A stretch of DNA of 64,000 nt from Calliphora vicina (Eukaryota > Arthropoda > Insecta > Diptera > Calliphoridae): positions 136,972,226 through 137,036,225 of the forward strand of contig NC_088780.1 in the NCBI RefSeq assembly GCF_958450345.1, given 5' to 3'. Each line of letters opens with the position of its first letter. Position 1 is the stretch's first letter. Below, piece by piece: positions 10,983 through 26,569 of this stretch. The translations under genes and the position numbers were made by a program. The notes beneath the pieces were generated by a model. The model searched no databases. It was not told the origin of the DNA and worked only from the letters and a program-made list of their open reading frames with translations.

Positions 10983-11480
10983 TGTTACGTTTTAACCATT
11001 TCAAAACGTTGGTTTATTTTCTTTAAATAAACCGGATACTTTTGATTGCAAATAAAAAGCAGACACACTTTATAATGTACAAGAATTCACTGGAAAATAC
11101 AGCACACTTTAAGGCACCCAGTTGATGTTTATTCGAATAGCGTCTCTGATAAATTCACTAACGACTGCAACCTTTTCCACTATTTATAACAGTGCCATCT
11201 GCACTCTAGATTGTTCTTTAACTGTCAAAGCTCGTATATTCGAAGCCTAGAGCACACGCCATCTCTGGTGAACTTTCTACAATGTTATTTAACTGTCAAA
11301 GCTCGTATATTCGAATTCGAATATACGAGTCGCAGCAAACATTCAGCGTTGCCGTACTTACGATCAATGATCAACTCAAAGCTTAATGTTAATAATGCCC
11401 ACAGATATGTTACAGTTTGAGAGGCACTTAAATCAGCCGGTAAAATCGTTATATTTGAATTCAAGTACAATTTCGTAACA
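10983..11480. repeat. Solo LTR with ATAT target duplication
   Basis: It begins TGTTACG and ends CGTAACA, and is flanked by ATAT at 10979-10982 and 11481-11484. The TG...CA ends, 7-bp terminal inverse and 4-bp duplication fit an LTR retrotransposon (Ty3/gypsy type) reduced to one LTR by recombination. Inside, TTTAACTGTCAAAGCTCG occurs twice about 72 bases apart (11217 and 11289). The orientation of the parent element cannot be set from the LTR alone. Confidence 0.8.
11302..11329. repeat. 28-bp perfect palindrome inside the solo LTR
   Basis: CTCGTATATTCGAA is followed at once by its exact reverse complement. The left half also occurs about 72 bases upstream without the inverse partner. It could be a dimeric protein binding site in the LTR promoter. 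Confidence 0.9.
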
Positions 11481-11484
11481 ATAT

Positions 11485-12700
11485 GTATATTTTCAGAGTT
11501 ATATTGAATAAAATATTGTGTCTGTTGTTACGCAATGAAGGGTAGACAAATCGTATAAACTTCCTTGAACCATAGTGCATCCTGAATATTAGTGCATATT
11601 GCACTCTATAATTCACTATTCATTTAGTGATGTTTAAATATAGATGTATTCTTTCCTTCATACATGCAAATTCTTCAGAGTAACATGAATTGTCTATTTT
11701 CGTTGTTGTATTTTGACGTTTTATTTGATGCTGTTATTGCTGTTTTGTAAGTACGATATGTATCTTAAAGAACAACAATAGCAGTGGCATTCGTCTTACT
11801 ATTCTGGCACAAATAAATGTCAGGGAAATGACTTAAAGTAAAAAGAAAAAAGTAAACTACATACATACAATTCACAATCAGCAAGCAAATTGTAAAATTT
11901 TAAGCAAAAGAAGAGTTACATTTTATAGCTGGAAGAACAGCAGGAGTATATAGTAGCAGAGGCAGCATCATCATCATCAAGCGGAAATGATACATTCAGA
12001 ATACAATTCTGACTTGACTTGGGTACTTTTATTAAAATTCATATTTCATGTATTTAACATTTATGTGTATTTTCTTTACACTTTATATCTACAATATTTT
12101 CCCTACATTTCCATCTAATAAAACATTGTATATGAATATAAATAAAACTGAATGTAGCGAATATTTCGTTTTTCCTACATTGTTGTTATATGATGGACAA
12201 GTCCGGAAACAATTTATTTGGAAGACAGAAGGAGTACAGGTAATATTAAATAAAATATTATTAATGATTCGTAACAAGAGTAGTTTGTTTTCATAATTAA
12301 ATTTACAATGTATTTGTGATTGTGCATTGTACATATGTTCATATTTGCAACAAATTGTTATTATTTTTTGAAGTTCTCTTTAAATTATATTTAATTTTGA
12401 GTAGGTTATAGTTAAACTAATCGAAACCCAAATTATGCAGTCGTTATTTCCAAAGTGATTTTATATACATACAATAATTATATCCACATAAATGTGGATG
12501 ATATCATAAAAGTTTTTATGAAGTTTTGCATTGAAGACCAGCACAAATTCCATACTAAAATATAGATTTTTCAGAAATTGTCTTTAAAACAAAATGGAAA
12601 ATTTCAAAAGCAATTCTTCTTAAATTTAATATTTGCTGAAATTTATTTGAGCATTGTAATTTTATAGTGTAAAATTCAAAATATTACATTATTGAGGGAT
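11485..12700. other. Unannotated AT-rich DNA
   Basis: No coding region, RNA gene or repeat end is recognised. Opposed short frames at 12048-12334 have no motif and I take them as chance. Confidence 0.5.
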
Positions 12701-12889
12701 TTTCTCTTGCTGGACCAGTGAATTCCCAGTCATATTGTTAGCATATTAGTGAGTTTTTTGGCACATATACAAAAACTCAGTACTGAGAAAATCGCCAAAG
12801 AAGTTTTACTTTTCGTTTAAAAATATACGTAGCATTTTTATAACCACTACCAAAATTTCATTTGCAACACATCGAAACATTGTTCGAAG

Positions 12890-13400
12890 ATAATCCATTT
12901 ATGCCTGCCTGTCTGTATGTCTGTATGTTGAAGGCACGATAGGGCCTCGACGGATAAATAAATTTTTTTTCAAAATACGTCTTTATGATTAAAAATGTTT
13001 GGTATAGAAAATGGGCAATATCGTTCATGTAGAACTAGAGTTGTAGACCAAAATACCAGCCAAGAAATTTGGCTTTATGATTTCTTCTAGCACCTATACA
13101 AATTTATGTCCGGAATATGACGCTATGGTACATAATACAGTTCAACACGATAAAACCATATACGGACACCACTACGTAATAAATGACCAAAAAAAAACCC
13201 GTGTCTCCCAGTTTTGCTCAAAGTCATGCACTTTTTTTATGGGGCCACAACGATTTGGGCCCTCGGTGTCATTTTTGCAAAAAAAAAAGTGATAATTTTC
13301 TCAGCCTTAATCATGACTGCCATACAAGGATCACTTCCGAAAATCACTTAAATACGCATTTAAACATTTTTAATATCTATATTTAATTCCGAAAACAATT
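12890..13400 (+). repeat. Family A-related repeat fragment (variant with CTGT run)
   Basis: A short GCCTGCCTGTCTGTATG run (about 12903) leads into GTTGAAGGCACGATAGGGCC, then CACCTATACAAATTTATGTCCGG. It ends in GCCATACAAGGATCACTTCC and GAAAATCACTTAAATACGC, which is family A module text. The order (CTGT run, unique leader, modules) mirrors family A, but the leader differs, so it may be a sister family. Confidence 0.55.
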
Positions 13401-13499
13401 TTCTTTGTTAAAGCCAAAGTATAACAAGTAGTCCACAGTCCACCTTACAGATAAATATAAAATTGTTATATATTCTTAAAGAAAGTTTATTTTTAATAA

Positions 13500-17360
<3,861 letters not shown>

Positions 17361-17383
17361 AAAAAAAATTATATTGAAATATC

Positions 17384-17520
17384 ATTGGATAAAAGACGAA
17401 ATGCGCAATATAGGATTTGATTTTAGACCTGTGGGAAAAATTTCTTAGAATTTTAGTTGATTGCGTTTCTGCTATATGATTTTTCATGAAAAAAATCGAC
17501 CCACGCTAGTGTGCATAGCT
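17384..17520 (+). repeat. Repeat H, copy 1
   Basis: The segment starts ATTGGATAAAAGACGAAATG, continues AGGATTTGATTTTAGACCT and ends near ATCGACCCACGCTAGTGTGC. It is clearly homologous to 51269-51405, which lies beside the other giant TCTG array. Confidence 0.7.
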
Positions 17521-18129
17521 CCTTGATGTATGTGTAGATTAACATTCCAAAAACCTCAAATAACTAATACTAAGCGGTTTTTTATTGCAGACAATATTAG
17601 CGAAAAACTATAAAAAAAAACTTTTCACATTTTTTGGTGAGAAAATTAGCATTTCAACTTGTTTGCTCTGTATTTGCATCAGTTTTGGAATCCCACTAAC
17701 CCAGTAGTGAAAAATTGGTAAAATTCTCGAGAAATTCGTGCCATGAATTCCGTGTTTATAAACCCTATTAACAATCTGTCCATCTTGTATTCACATGTAC
17801 CAATGCTGAATGGCTGCTTTGTTGTAGCTGCTGCAGCTATTTCTAAATCAGTGTTGCCACTTCATGTGTAAACACACATATTGTGTGTAATTTGAACTTG
17901 TATGTGTAGCCCATGTTTAATTGACAGCAAATGTAATCCATATGTAATTTGAAATATCAATTGCATAAAGTTAGAGCCAAAACAACTTATTCTTGTATTA
18001 AGTTAAAAAAAAAGTTCAAAAATACCAAAATTTTTTCAAATATTGGCATATTACTTAAAAATGTTATAGTTGCTTAAAATTGGACATGTCCAGGGATACC
18101 TTTGCTGTGTTTCTAAATTAGTTTTTACA
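17521..18129. other. Unannotated AT-rich DNA
   Basis: Nothing recognised. A GCTGCTGCAGCTA palindromic word lies near 17826. Confidence 0.5.
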
Positions 18130-18860
18130 AGAGATCAATACTTTTCTACAGGCCGAAGTTCTGGACAGCTGTGTGGATTTGCCTCCCGTCGTACAAAATT
18201 GATATTTTTATTTCAATACCACTCAAGGGCCTTTTTTCCATAGTGGCATAATGCCAAATTGGACCAGTTATTTCTTGAAGACACTTTTTAAAGGAAGTTG
18301 GAATCCGTTTTTGTGGACACAAATGACACAAGTGATTGGCTTCTTTTGCCACAACTCCAATAGCATGCCACACAAGAAATTTCCTTGGGAATTTTATTTG
18401 TTGTTTTGTCCAGTATTATTCTGGAATATTAACTTGTCCGTCAGCCACATACAAATCTTGACCCGGAAGTTGCGAAAAGTCTGCTTATCTGATAAAAGTG
18501 TTCGGTGATCTTGGAAAGATGTGTTCAATGTCTTTTGCTTTACCAATATCTATTAGAACTTTTTTTCTTCCTGATCCAGGGTCTCTTTCAATGTTCAAGT
18601 CTTCTTTAAGGGCACTGCTACACGTTCAATATATATTGTGATATTTGGATCGCGATCCATTGAAATGGATCACGAAAAATGAGGTTATTCTGCGATTTGG
18701 ATCCCGATCCATCAATACCGTATGCTACACGTTCAATAAATATCGCGATACTGGATCGCGGTCAATATATATTGAACGTGTAGCAGTGCCCTAATGGCTT
18801 TTGAAACAGTATGACGATGAACCTTTTATTTTTTTCACTTACTTTTTTTTCGTTGACCAT
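18130..18860 (-). pseudogene. Pogo/Tc1-like transposase relic
   Basis: On the minus strand, reading from 18830 down, the text gives HRHTVSKAIKEDLNI and DPGSGRKK (helix-turn-helix end and linker), then SPNT, PRKFLVWHAI (core of the DDE domain), a CHYGKKALEWY block and ANPHSCPELRPVEKY near 18140. That last block is the region of the final acidic catalytic residue in Tc1/mariner-superfamily enzymes of the pogo-like branch. Frameshifts separate the blocks and parts are missing, so it is dead. A MITE at 18610-18791 splits the VSKAI/KEDL segment. Removing the MITE and one TAA leaves the frame open across the junction, so the MITE came in when the frame here was still intact. TIRs for the host element were not found. 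Confidence 0.75.
18610..18791. mobile_element. 182-bp PIF/Harbinger-like MITE
   Basis: Perfect terminal inverted repeats of about 29 bp start GGGCACTGCTACACGTTCAA. TAA flanks both sides (18607-18609 and 18792-18794). A 3-bp TWA duplication and GGG-starting ends are typical of PIF/Harbinger elements. The centre has GGATCGCGATCC palindromes. It is inserted in the pogo-like relic and has no coding capacity. Confidence 0.8.
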
Positions 18861-20261
18861 TTCGACAGAAATAAGAAGGTAACTCCTAAGTTTTACGGTC
18901 TACAACAAAATTCAACTTGAGTTTTGTTTGGTTTTCTACCATGTATTCAATATAAAGAATAGATTATAAAACAAAAATGATTGCATGTGGCCAATGCAAA
19001 CTTCGAGAAACCGTAAAGCAGGACAGTTGCACTAAGCTAACATAAACCAATGCGAAAGTGAAAAGCAAAGCCCTCGAAGGCAGCCAAAAAAGGACTGCCT
19101 GATTACCCTTAAGCGATAATGGTAATACGCGCGAGTTCTTTCTCCACGCAGAGCTGAATTACGAAATGTTTTAAAGATATTGTATTCACAATAGGACAAC
19201 CTTTACGGAAATTCTCCTATATGAAATCATGCCAATTTATTTACATGTACAATTTAAGTAAGGCAACACTGGTCTAAATGTACACAAATCCATGGCAATT
19301 GTACCTACGTATATGTGTAAAACTATAACTTTACACACATATGGATGCAAACGACTACATTCAAATGTACGGGTATCGCCAGTAAACAATTCCAAAATGA
19401 AAGCCAATTTATAAACCAATAAAGTTTTGTAAGCAAATATGTACATAAAACAACAAGAACAACAGCAACAAAAATCAAAGTAGAACAAGCTGTGTACTTG
19501 ATCAATTTTTATTAAAAACTGTAAAATATGTACAAAACGTAGAAAGGTACATATTTATTTATTGGCACACACACCTGTATTTTAATATACATACAGAGTA
19601 CAGTGGGGATTTTTGAGGAAATTGGGACTTTATGAATTTTAAAGAAGCTTTTCTTTACACGATTTGTTTCACTTCCTTAGTTAATGTAGTATTTGAGTAT
19701 TTAGTAAGTTCGGCTTCGTAAGAATTAATAAAAAAAATTAAATTCTCCATATTAGGGATATATACAAATGGAAAGCAGATACAGTTTCAGTATATCAATA
19801 TCATCATTTCTTTAATATTTTTTATTGAAGGATCACTTCATTCATTATTAGTGTCATCCATCTGCTTTATGTAACTTTTGAACCACGGTAACAAATCAAA
19901 CATTTTAACTATAAAATATTCATTCTGGTATTTAGTTTTACTAAACAATATAGAAATAAGTAAATCTTCCTGACCATAACTCAGACAGCCAAACAAATAC
20001 ATATTTAAATGCTCATATTTATTATTGGACATGTTCAAGTAAAATAAACATGCATTCAAATTCCAGCAATATTTATGTAGTCTAACAAATTCTTTTGCTG
20101 TTCAAAGCAGTGATTGTAATGAAATGTGGATTGTAATGAACATGAAATTAAAATAAATACATCGTTAGCTTAGCACTGTGGTTCCAAATCAAAATCTAGG
20201 TGGACAAAATAATTTGGCGATCTTTTTATATAGAATTGGTATCTCCGATTCCAAAAAAAAA
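18861..20261. other. Unannotated DNA
   Basis: No gene is recognised. The patch 19010-19190 is less AT-rich than its surroundings and includes a small GGCAG/CTGCC stem at about 19080-19100, but matches no RNA gene I know. The cysteine-rich minus frame at 19237-19488 is the complement of a CAACAA-type run, not a protein. Confidence 0.4.
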
Positions 20262-20440
20262 TCTTTAAAAGATCAATATAAACATTTTTTCAAGTTACAG
20301 TAGGGTCTGATATACATATAAAAAACATTAATAAAAAATTAAAAAAAATACTTTTTTATGTCTTTCTGAAACTAAATTTTTAAAAAGATCTATATTTACT
20401 ATATTTCAAGTTACAGTAGGGTCTAGATATATAAAAATCA
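20262..20440 (+). repeat. Partial tandem duplication, ~113-bp period
   Basis: The text TTCAAGTTACAGTAGGGTCT occurs at about 20291 and again at about 20404, each preceded by an AAAAGATC...ATAT stretch. The two copies have diverged. Confidence 0.65.
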
Positions 20441-21259
20441 ATAATAAATGAAGAAATATTTCTAAAAATTCCATTCCGTAAAAAAAGTATTTCGGCGGGT
20501 GCTGGCGGCTACAATTTTTTTTACAAAGACATTCCCCAGAAGTTTCTTTAAATGATGTATATAGTCATTGGACGGGCTTCGACGGTCTTTTTTTTGGCAA
20601 GCTATAACATTCTTAGAAAAAAAAAATATCAGTATATTTGAGAACCAAGGTTAAAGGACTATAACAGGAAAATGGATAGGCTCATAAATATAAGATATAC
20701 ATTTAATAAAAGCCTATATCAATGTTTATCCATGTTTTGAAGTATGAATTTCTATATGGTAAAACCATTGAGATATATCTAATTTAGTAAAGCAGTAAAA
20801 TATTAAAAAAAAATTAACGAAAATATGATTCAAAATTTGTTGAACTTCTGGCGCTTCTGTCGAGAAAACGAAATGTCCAATTGAAAAACCCATTTGTATT
20901 GGAGGAGAGCAGATTGTCAGTATATTTAATAACGTAGCAATGCTAAATTCGATTTGACTTAAATAATAATTTGGCAAATTTGACATAAAAAATTATTTTG
21001 CTCACTCAAACTTTGTACATAATTAGATTCTGTATGGTTATACTCAATTTGTTACAATCTCTGAATAGGGTTGTGCAAATAGAGTTGATTTTAATGCAAG
21101 CAATACTACTCCCTCTATCCTCACTCCCATAACCTATTTTCCTAAATCCAACGCAATACATTTGCATGTGTAGGAGTCATCCCTAAGTGCTGGTCCAAGC
21201 AACAAAAAATTACATCTTCCATTTTCTAAAGATTCTCCTTAAAGATAATGTCTGGTTAA
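20441..21259. other. Unannotated AT-rich DNA
   Basis: No coding region or repeat end recognised. Confidence 0.45.
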
Positions 21260-22110
21260 CAACAGCTAAAAAATTCAGAGTGCACCATGTGGGGATCTCG
21301 AGATAATAATGAATAATAATAAAATTTCAAATATATCTTTGTAATTAGTTGTCCGTTTTTTGTTACTTATAGGAGCCCACACAACTAGACCGATCCTCTT
21401 GAAATTTTTCCTGTATGTTCCTCTATATCTAGAAATTTTTTGGAAAATTTAAGTGGGCGTGGCACATCCCATATAAAGGAAATTATTATTGTGGAATATC
21501 TGCAGACCTATAATTGTAACAGTCGTTAAACTTTATACAAATCTGGGCATGACACCTCCCATACAAAGTAAATAGTTTGTATGAATCCATTTCTTAATAC
21601 TGTACGGAGTTTGACTGAAAATGAGTGGGATTGGAATAGTAGGCGTGGCACCTATCATACAAAGAAAATAGTTATAGTTAGTCAATTTCATATCACGGCA
21701 TGAAGTTTAACCAAAAATGGAAAGGATCGGAATCGGGGGTGAGTCAACTCTCATACAAAGTTAATACATATGTATTTCTAAATATCATGAGAGCTATAAT
21801 TGCGAGATTCCTCAAAATTTGTGTGAATAGTTCACTTATAACTTTACATTGTTTGCCTGAAATGGTCTGGATTGGAATAGTGGGCATGGCACCTCCCATA
21901 CAAAGTAAATAGTTAATTTCGAATATAATTGTGAAAGTCTTAAAATTTTACACGATTCAATTTCTTATCACTGCATGAGGTTTAACCAAAAATTGGAGGA
22001 GCCGGAAAAGGGAGTGAGTCACCTACCATACAATGAAAATACATAGTTTTTCTAATTGGTAAAAGTGGTGGATATATAAGATTTCACACAGACGAATATA
22101 ACACACTTAC
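21260..22110 (+). repeat. Interspersed repeat family G, copy 1
   Basis: A leader (ATATCTTTGTAATTAGTTGTC; ACAACTAGACCGATCC) is followed by six irregular modules with GGGCGTGGCACCTCCCATAC-type text at about 21463, 21545, 21637, 21738, 21880 and 22008. The end reads GATATATAAGATTTCACACA and CACTTACTTGTTT. The leader recurs at 34910-35050 and the module at 36380. The module text and the CCGATC leader are like bodies of dipteran Helitron-type repeats, but no Helitron ends were found here. Confidence 0.6.
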
Positions 22111-23289
22111 TTGTTTGAGATATCCCTTGTTCAAGGACGATTTTATATTATTTATCAGTATATTTTGTTTGCTTCGGCCCTATAATTAAAAGTTACAATA
22201 TGAATTAGTTTCAAATTTCAATAAATATCCCAAACAGCTAGATACAACTTTGTACACTTAACAAATTATAATGGAGTGATTTTAAATATTTAACTAACTC
22301 TTTTATTAAAAGATTTTTACATTTTTATAGCTTTCTAAATACCAGTAAATTCATCAATATCCTTCTATAATATAAATGTAGCTTTAGCTACATCCTAAAT
22401 TAAAAGAATTTATATCAGTAATACATAATAAAATACAACCACTAAAGGCACCAAATCCAAACACCTACAGTCATTATAGAAAACAAATAAAAAAGGAATA
22501 TTTATTTAGGTACAAATATGCTGCTCATATAAAAATACACGAGTATAACTCTTTCTTCTTTTTCGCCAATAAATGCCCTATTGAACTGTTAAATCGCTGG
22601 CAACACATTAATAACAAATATGACTTAAAAAAGGATTTTTCTCTTTTACCAGCCAGCCAACGAACCAACAAACCTAGCAACCAAAGATATATATACAAAC
22701 ACACACTGTGACACATTGTATAATCACAGAAACAAATACCAACAAACAGTAAAAGTAAAACAAAATTTATGATCAAATAAAAGAGTACGACTACTGCTGG
22801 TGTTTTCTATGGCAAAAAAGTTCTACAGACAACGTTACAGAAGGGACAAACAAAATCAATTTGCTTGTAACTGCGAACAGCAACCAGTGCTGGATAAGTG
22901 GGTGTGTTGTATTTAGTATAAATATATTGTGTAGTAGATACTGTGATGGGAATGTTCCATAGCCATAAGTATAAAGAGTGAGTCATTTGTTGGTCCAACA
23001 AATTATAATTTTTTTAATCAAGCTATCTTTAAAGATATGTCAGATACTATATTTTCTAAATCATTAATTTTCGACTGCTATTTCGGTCAAGCTTAGCAGC
23101 AAGTACGTGAAAAATTAATTAACTCTCTAACCGGCCAATTTTAACAAAAATAACAAAAATGTGTTTTCAATTACGAAAAATGTGTAGTTGATAATTTTTG
23201 TATTTAAAGTTCAACCAATAACGAAAATTGTATGTATATTCAGTTATCAAAATTATCAAATTCAAAACTCAAAATTCAGTAGAAAATAT
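22111..23289. other. Unannotated AT-rich DNA
   Basis: Nothing recognised; the short minus-strand frames at 22525-23001 carry no motif. Confidence 0.45.
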
Positions 23290-23410
23290 TTGAAAACTTT
23301 GTTTTTGAGCACATGAATACTTGACTCAATTATGAGATAATTGAAACCTGTTCAATATGTGATAAATATTTGAATTGAAACTGTTTAGGAAATAGTTTTT
23401 TCTGTGTAGA
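23290..23410 (-). mobile_element. MITE family I, partial copy
   Basis: The text GATAAATATTTGAATTGAAA and the end AGTTTTTTCTGTGTA match the MITE at 34633-34808 in part. Its left end was not found, so it is truncated or has diverged. Confidence 0.5.
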
Positions 23411-24944
23411 AATGTTATTGAAGTTTTTTGAATATTCTTCGAATTTGACTAAATGTTTGTTATCTCGAGATCCCATCATATATTAGGTTAGGTTCTCAGA
23501 CAGCCGCATAGTGAAGACAGAAAAAAGAACAGCTCACTTGGCAATAGGTCCCTTTGTGTTACTTGAAAATAATGACAGAAAAAGAGGGACAGATAGAAAT
23601 GAAAGGAGAATGGGAAGTCAGATGTAATGAAGAAGTGAAGAGGAAGGAGGTCCCAGAAAGAGACAAGAATATTATTATTAGGCACCGTCGAGATCGCTTC
23701 ATGGCTCTACTTTAAATTTTGTATGTGTTGTTAACTATTTAGTGGCTCATAATTGAGAAAAATCTTTAGAAGATGGAAGTAATTTGTTTGAGATATCCTT
23801 TGTTAAAAAAATATTTTTTTGTTTAAAAGGAAATGGTTTTTAAAAAAATATATGTATGTATATATAACAAATTGTATTTATCACGCGACTTGTTCAAATT
23901 CAAAATTTTTCACTTCGTATACCTTCCCACTACTAGTTAAAATACAAATAAAAAAAAACTTAAGCACAACAGATTTTATAGTTTATATTTATGTTTGCAT
24001 ATACATATGTATATATATGTTGATGTATGTATCCTTAAGTTTAGATGCCATAAATTGCGTTTTCTCTACGACATACATACTCAAACGAACATACATTAGA
24101 TACATTGCATACGTATCGTACCATTCATTGTACTCAGTCGACGTTGTTCGTTGTCTTAACACGCTGTTCAATTTATCAAAAATTGTTTCAATTAGAATGT
24201 TGTCACTTATGTGTGTCAGATATTATTTGTGGAAAGGTTATAAATTAAACAAATATGAATTATTTATTGACATTTTAAAGGAAATTAGATCAGAGAATGT
24301 AATCATCATTCATATAATCAACATAAATTAAAGTGCCACATAGCGATATTAATTAATAAGAATGTTTGTTTGGTTTTTGTTGTCAGCTGATAAATTGGTA
24401 AAAGAGTATGTTGAGATATATAGGTTGATATGTATGAATTATGTGGAAATTGTCATGGTTCATTTTCATTTGGAAACCATTTAATACTTTGTACAATATT
24501 TTATAAATTTAACCGATTTAAATATGTGGATTGTGATTATCTTTGTATGTATGTATTAATATATTTGCCTACAATTTAAATTCCTAGAACTTAATGTAGT
24601 TCTAAGCTCATTTCTCTCAAAGTGTCCAGTAGATTGGAGAGAATTTCGAATTTAAAACCACACACAAGTTTGTAAAATACAGTAATAGATTCCACCTAAA
24701 CACTAATGATATTCCTTAATTACATATGCAAGCCACAACTATAAGATTTCTCAGAAGTTCATATCCTCTTTTCTAGAATCACCATTTTACATATTCGTCT
24801 CTTGTCCCATACACCATTCTCCCTTCTTACATCACTACATATGAGAATTTCCATTATGGCGTGATATTTGTACGACAAAATGTTAAAAAAAATAATGAAA
24901 AAGTAAAATGTTTTTATATATTTACGAAGTAATTAAGTACCAGT
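23411..24944. other. Unannotated AT-rich DNA with ATGTATGT-type runs
   Basis: A 170-codon plus frame at 23819-24331 is rich in Tyr, Ile and Cys from TATGTATATA-type text; it has no motif and I do not call it a gene. A less AT-rich patch at 23480-23690 has a GAAG/AGGAGG composition but no recognisable product. Confidence 0.45.
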
Positions 24945-25264
24945 ATAGGAGTAGAAAAAACAAAAGTTAATTTTCTTACTACATTGCTCGAGCTAAATTA
25001 CAGCTCAGAAATGGTAATGCAAAGTGTGTCCATTTATTAAAATTTTATTGATTATATACTAAATTAATGCTTACATTGCATTTTAACCGAAAGTGGAGAA
25101 TGTAGCAGTTGGACAGAAGATTGAACGCAAGAATCACATAAAAATGAAGTAACGATCAGTACAACACACAAAGTGTTTACTGTTTTGTCGTTTCTGTAAT
25201 ATGATATTATTTCTTTTGCATTTCAATATTCTGTCGGTATAATTGACATATGCTTTATGCTACA
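24945..25264 (-). repeat. Solo LTR of the gypsy element at 1-796, CCAGT target duplication
   Basis: Read on the minus strand it starts TGTAGCATAAAG at 25264 and aligns with 473-796 throughout, ending CTCCTAT. CCAGT flanks both sides at 24940-24944 and 25265-25269; a 4-bp CCAG duplication with one more LTR base is equally possible. No internal retrotransposon sequence is present, so it arose by LTR-LTR recombination. Confidence 0.88.
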
Positions 25265-25599
25265 CCAGTTTATTCAGAAAAAATATTGCAACAATTGACA
25301 CTAAGAGTTGAAGATATTAGCAAAAATATGCGGTTGCGTGAGGTTACCAAAAACAGAAGAGCTGTTTGACTTGCATTACAAAATTGCATAACTCTACGAA
25401 ATGGACAAGACTTTTTGTATAAAACTTTTTGTGGTAGGATTTTGAATAATATAAATTTATTTTCCAAATTATAAAATTTTAAAATCTTTCCTCGTTTTTT
25501 ATTTGTTAGCATTAGTATCTGATGTGACGTTATATGATGTTACGTTACCAATATTTTCATTTGCTATATTTTTTGGTTAAGAAATAAGAAAGACAATTA

Positions 25600-25975
25600 A
25601 GAAAGTATGGTTGGTCCAGGGCGACCATATAATACCCTACATTGAGTAACATTTTTTTTTAATTTCAATAATTTATTTTCGTATATGATTTTCGGAAGTT
25701 GGAGTTATATGGGAGCTATGACTAACAATGAACCGATCGTCATGAAATTAGGTTGCTTAATTTATGTCTATATGAAACTTATTTCTTTTTAAGTTTATGT
25801 GGATTATAACATTTTTAAGAGATTCATGCTCATAAAAATGATTTTCGGAAGCGGGACTTATATGGATCATCATCATCATAAAATTATTAATAAATATTTG
25901 CTACCATTTGTATGGGGGTTAGGTGAAATAATGGACTGATTTAAACCATTTTCAATAGGCTTTGTCCTTGGGCTG
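25600..25975 (-). repeat. Family B, 3' part, minus strand
   Basis: The minus-strand text includes GCCTATTGAAAATGG, CACCTAACCCCCATACAAAT, CATAGCTCCCATATAAC, CTTCCGAAAATCAT and the 3' end GTAGGGTATTATATGGTCGC then CATACTTTCTTA. An (ATC)n run sits at about 25866-25879. The 5' portion is missing where the coding relic at 25983 begins. Confidence 0.7.
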
Positions 25976-25982
25976 AAATAAA

Positions 25983-26170
25983 CAAACTTTTTCTTAGAAT
26001 TTCTACGATGGATGTCCTTAAGACACACCCATGTGTCTCTCCATTAAAAGTCTGCCATCATATGTTCATCCCAGCGATCTTGGTATTTATTTTCCCTTAC
26101 TTTTAAATACTGATGGAAACGTTCTCCTTGTTCTTCATTATACGATCCAAGATTTTCAGGAAACTTGTCT
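25983..26170 (-). pseudogene. Fragment of a repetitive arthropod ORF (FPENLG...EQGERFHQ type)
   Basis: The minus strand from about 26170 encodes LHLDKFPENLGSYNEEQGE, then RFHQYLKVRENKYQDRWDEH and MMADF. This is close to a conserved block that I recall from many uncharacterised, multi-copy arthropod proteins (FPxNLGxxSxEQGERFHQ, then ADYCW). The continuation is broken by a stop after MMADF, although the following bases still read KRDT-like and RRNSKKKF text in another frame. It is therefore a dead fragment of about 65 codons. The function is unknown; the wide copy number suggests a mobile or mobile-captured gene. It abuts the truncated family B copy, so the two may have joined by insertion or rearrangement. 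Confidence 0.6.
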
Positions 26171-26569
26171 AAATGCAAGCATAAAATGAGACTTTCTTAC
26201 ATTGAGTTTAAAGACCTATCCTTCGAAAGGTCAAGGTCTCATCTCAAGTCACTTAAGGCATCTTGTAAAAAAACTTAAGGAGTCGGTAAACATTTCAAAA
26301 TCTTCCACCACCTCTGTGAAATAGCAAGCAATGTGGTCTATTTATATTTGTATGGAAGTTTATATGAAAACGAAATTGTTTTTGTTTTGCTTTATTATTA
26401 TTTTCTAATTATACATGACCGTCTCAGTTTTTATACTTTTTTCGAAATTCCATCATGAACATCGATTTTCTTAATTAACTCTAAAAACCAAGAATTTTGG
26501 TGTATAACACTTAAATATTGATGGACGGAAAGTGGTCTCTCAAATCGTTTTTCGTTTTTCTAGGCAGAA
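26171..26569. other. Unannotated AT-rich DNA
   Basis: It may include the upstream part of the same coding relic, but I see no continuous motif. Confidence 0.4.

Noticed and set aside
19010..19190. Less AT-rich patch with small stems, considered as an RNA gene
   Set aside because: No tRNA arms, snRNA motifs or Pol III boxes could be recognised in order.
23819..24331. 170-codon plus-strand frame
   Set aside because: Its composition follows TATGTATATA-type DNA; no domain or conserved motif is visible.
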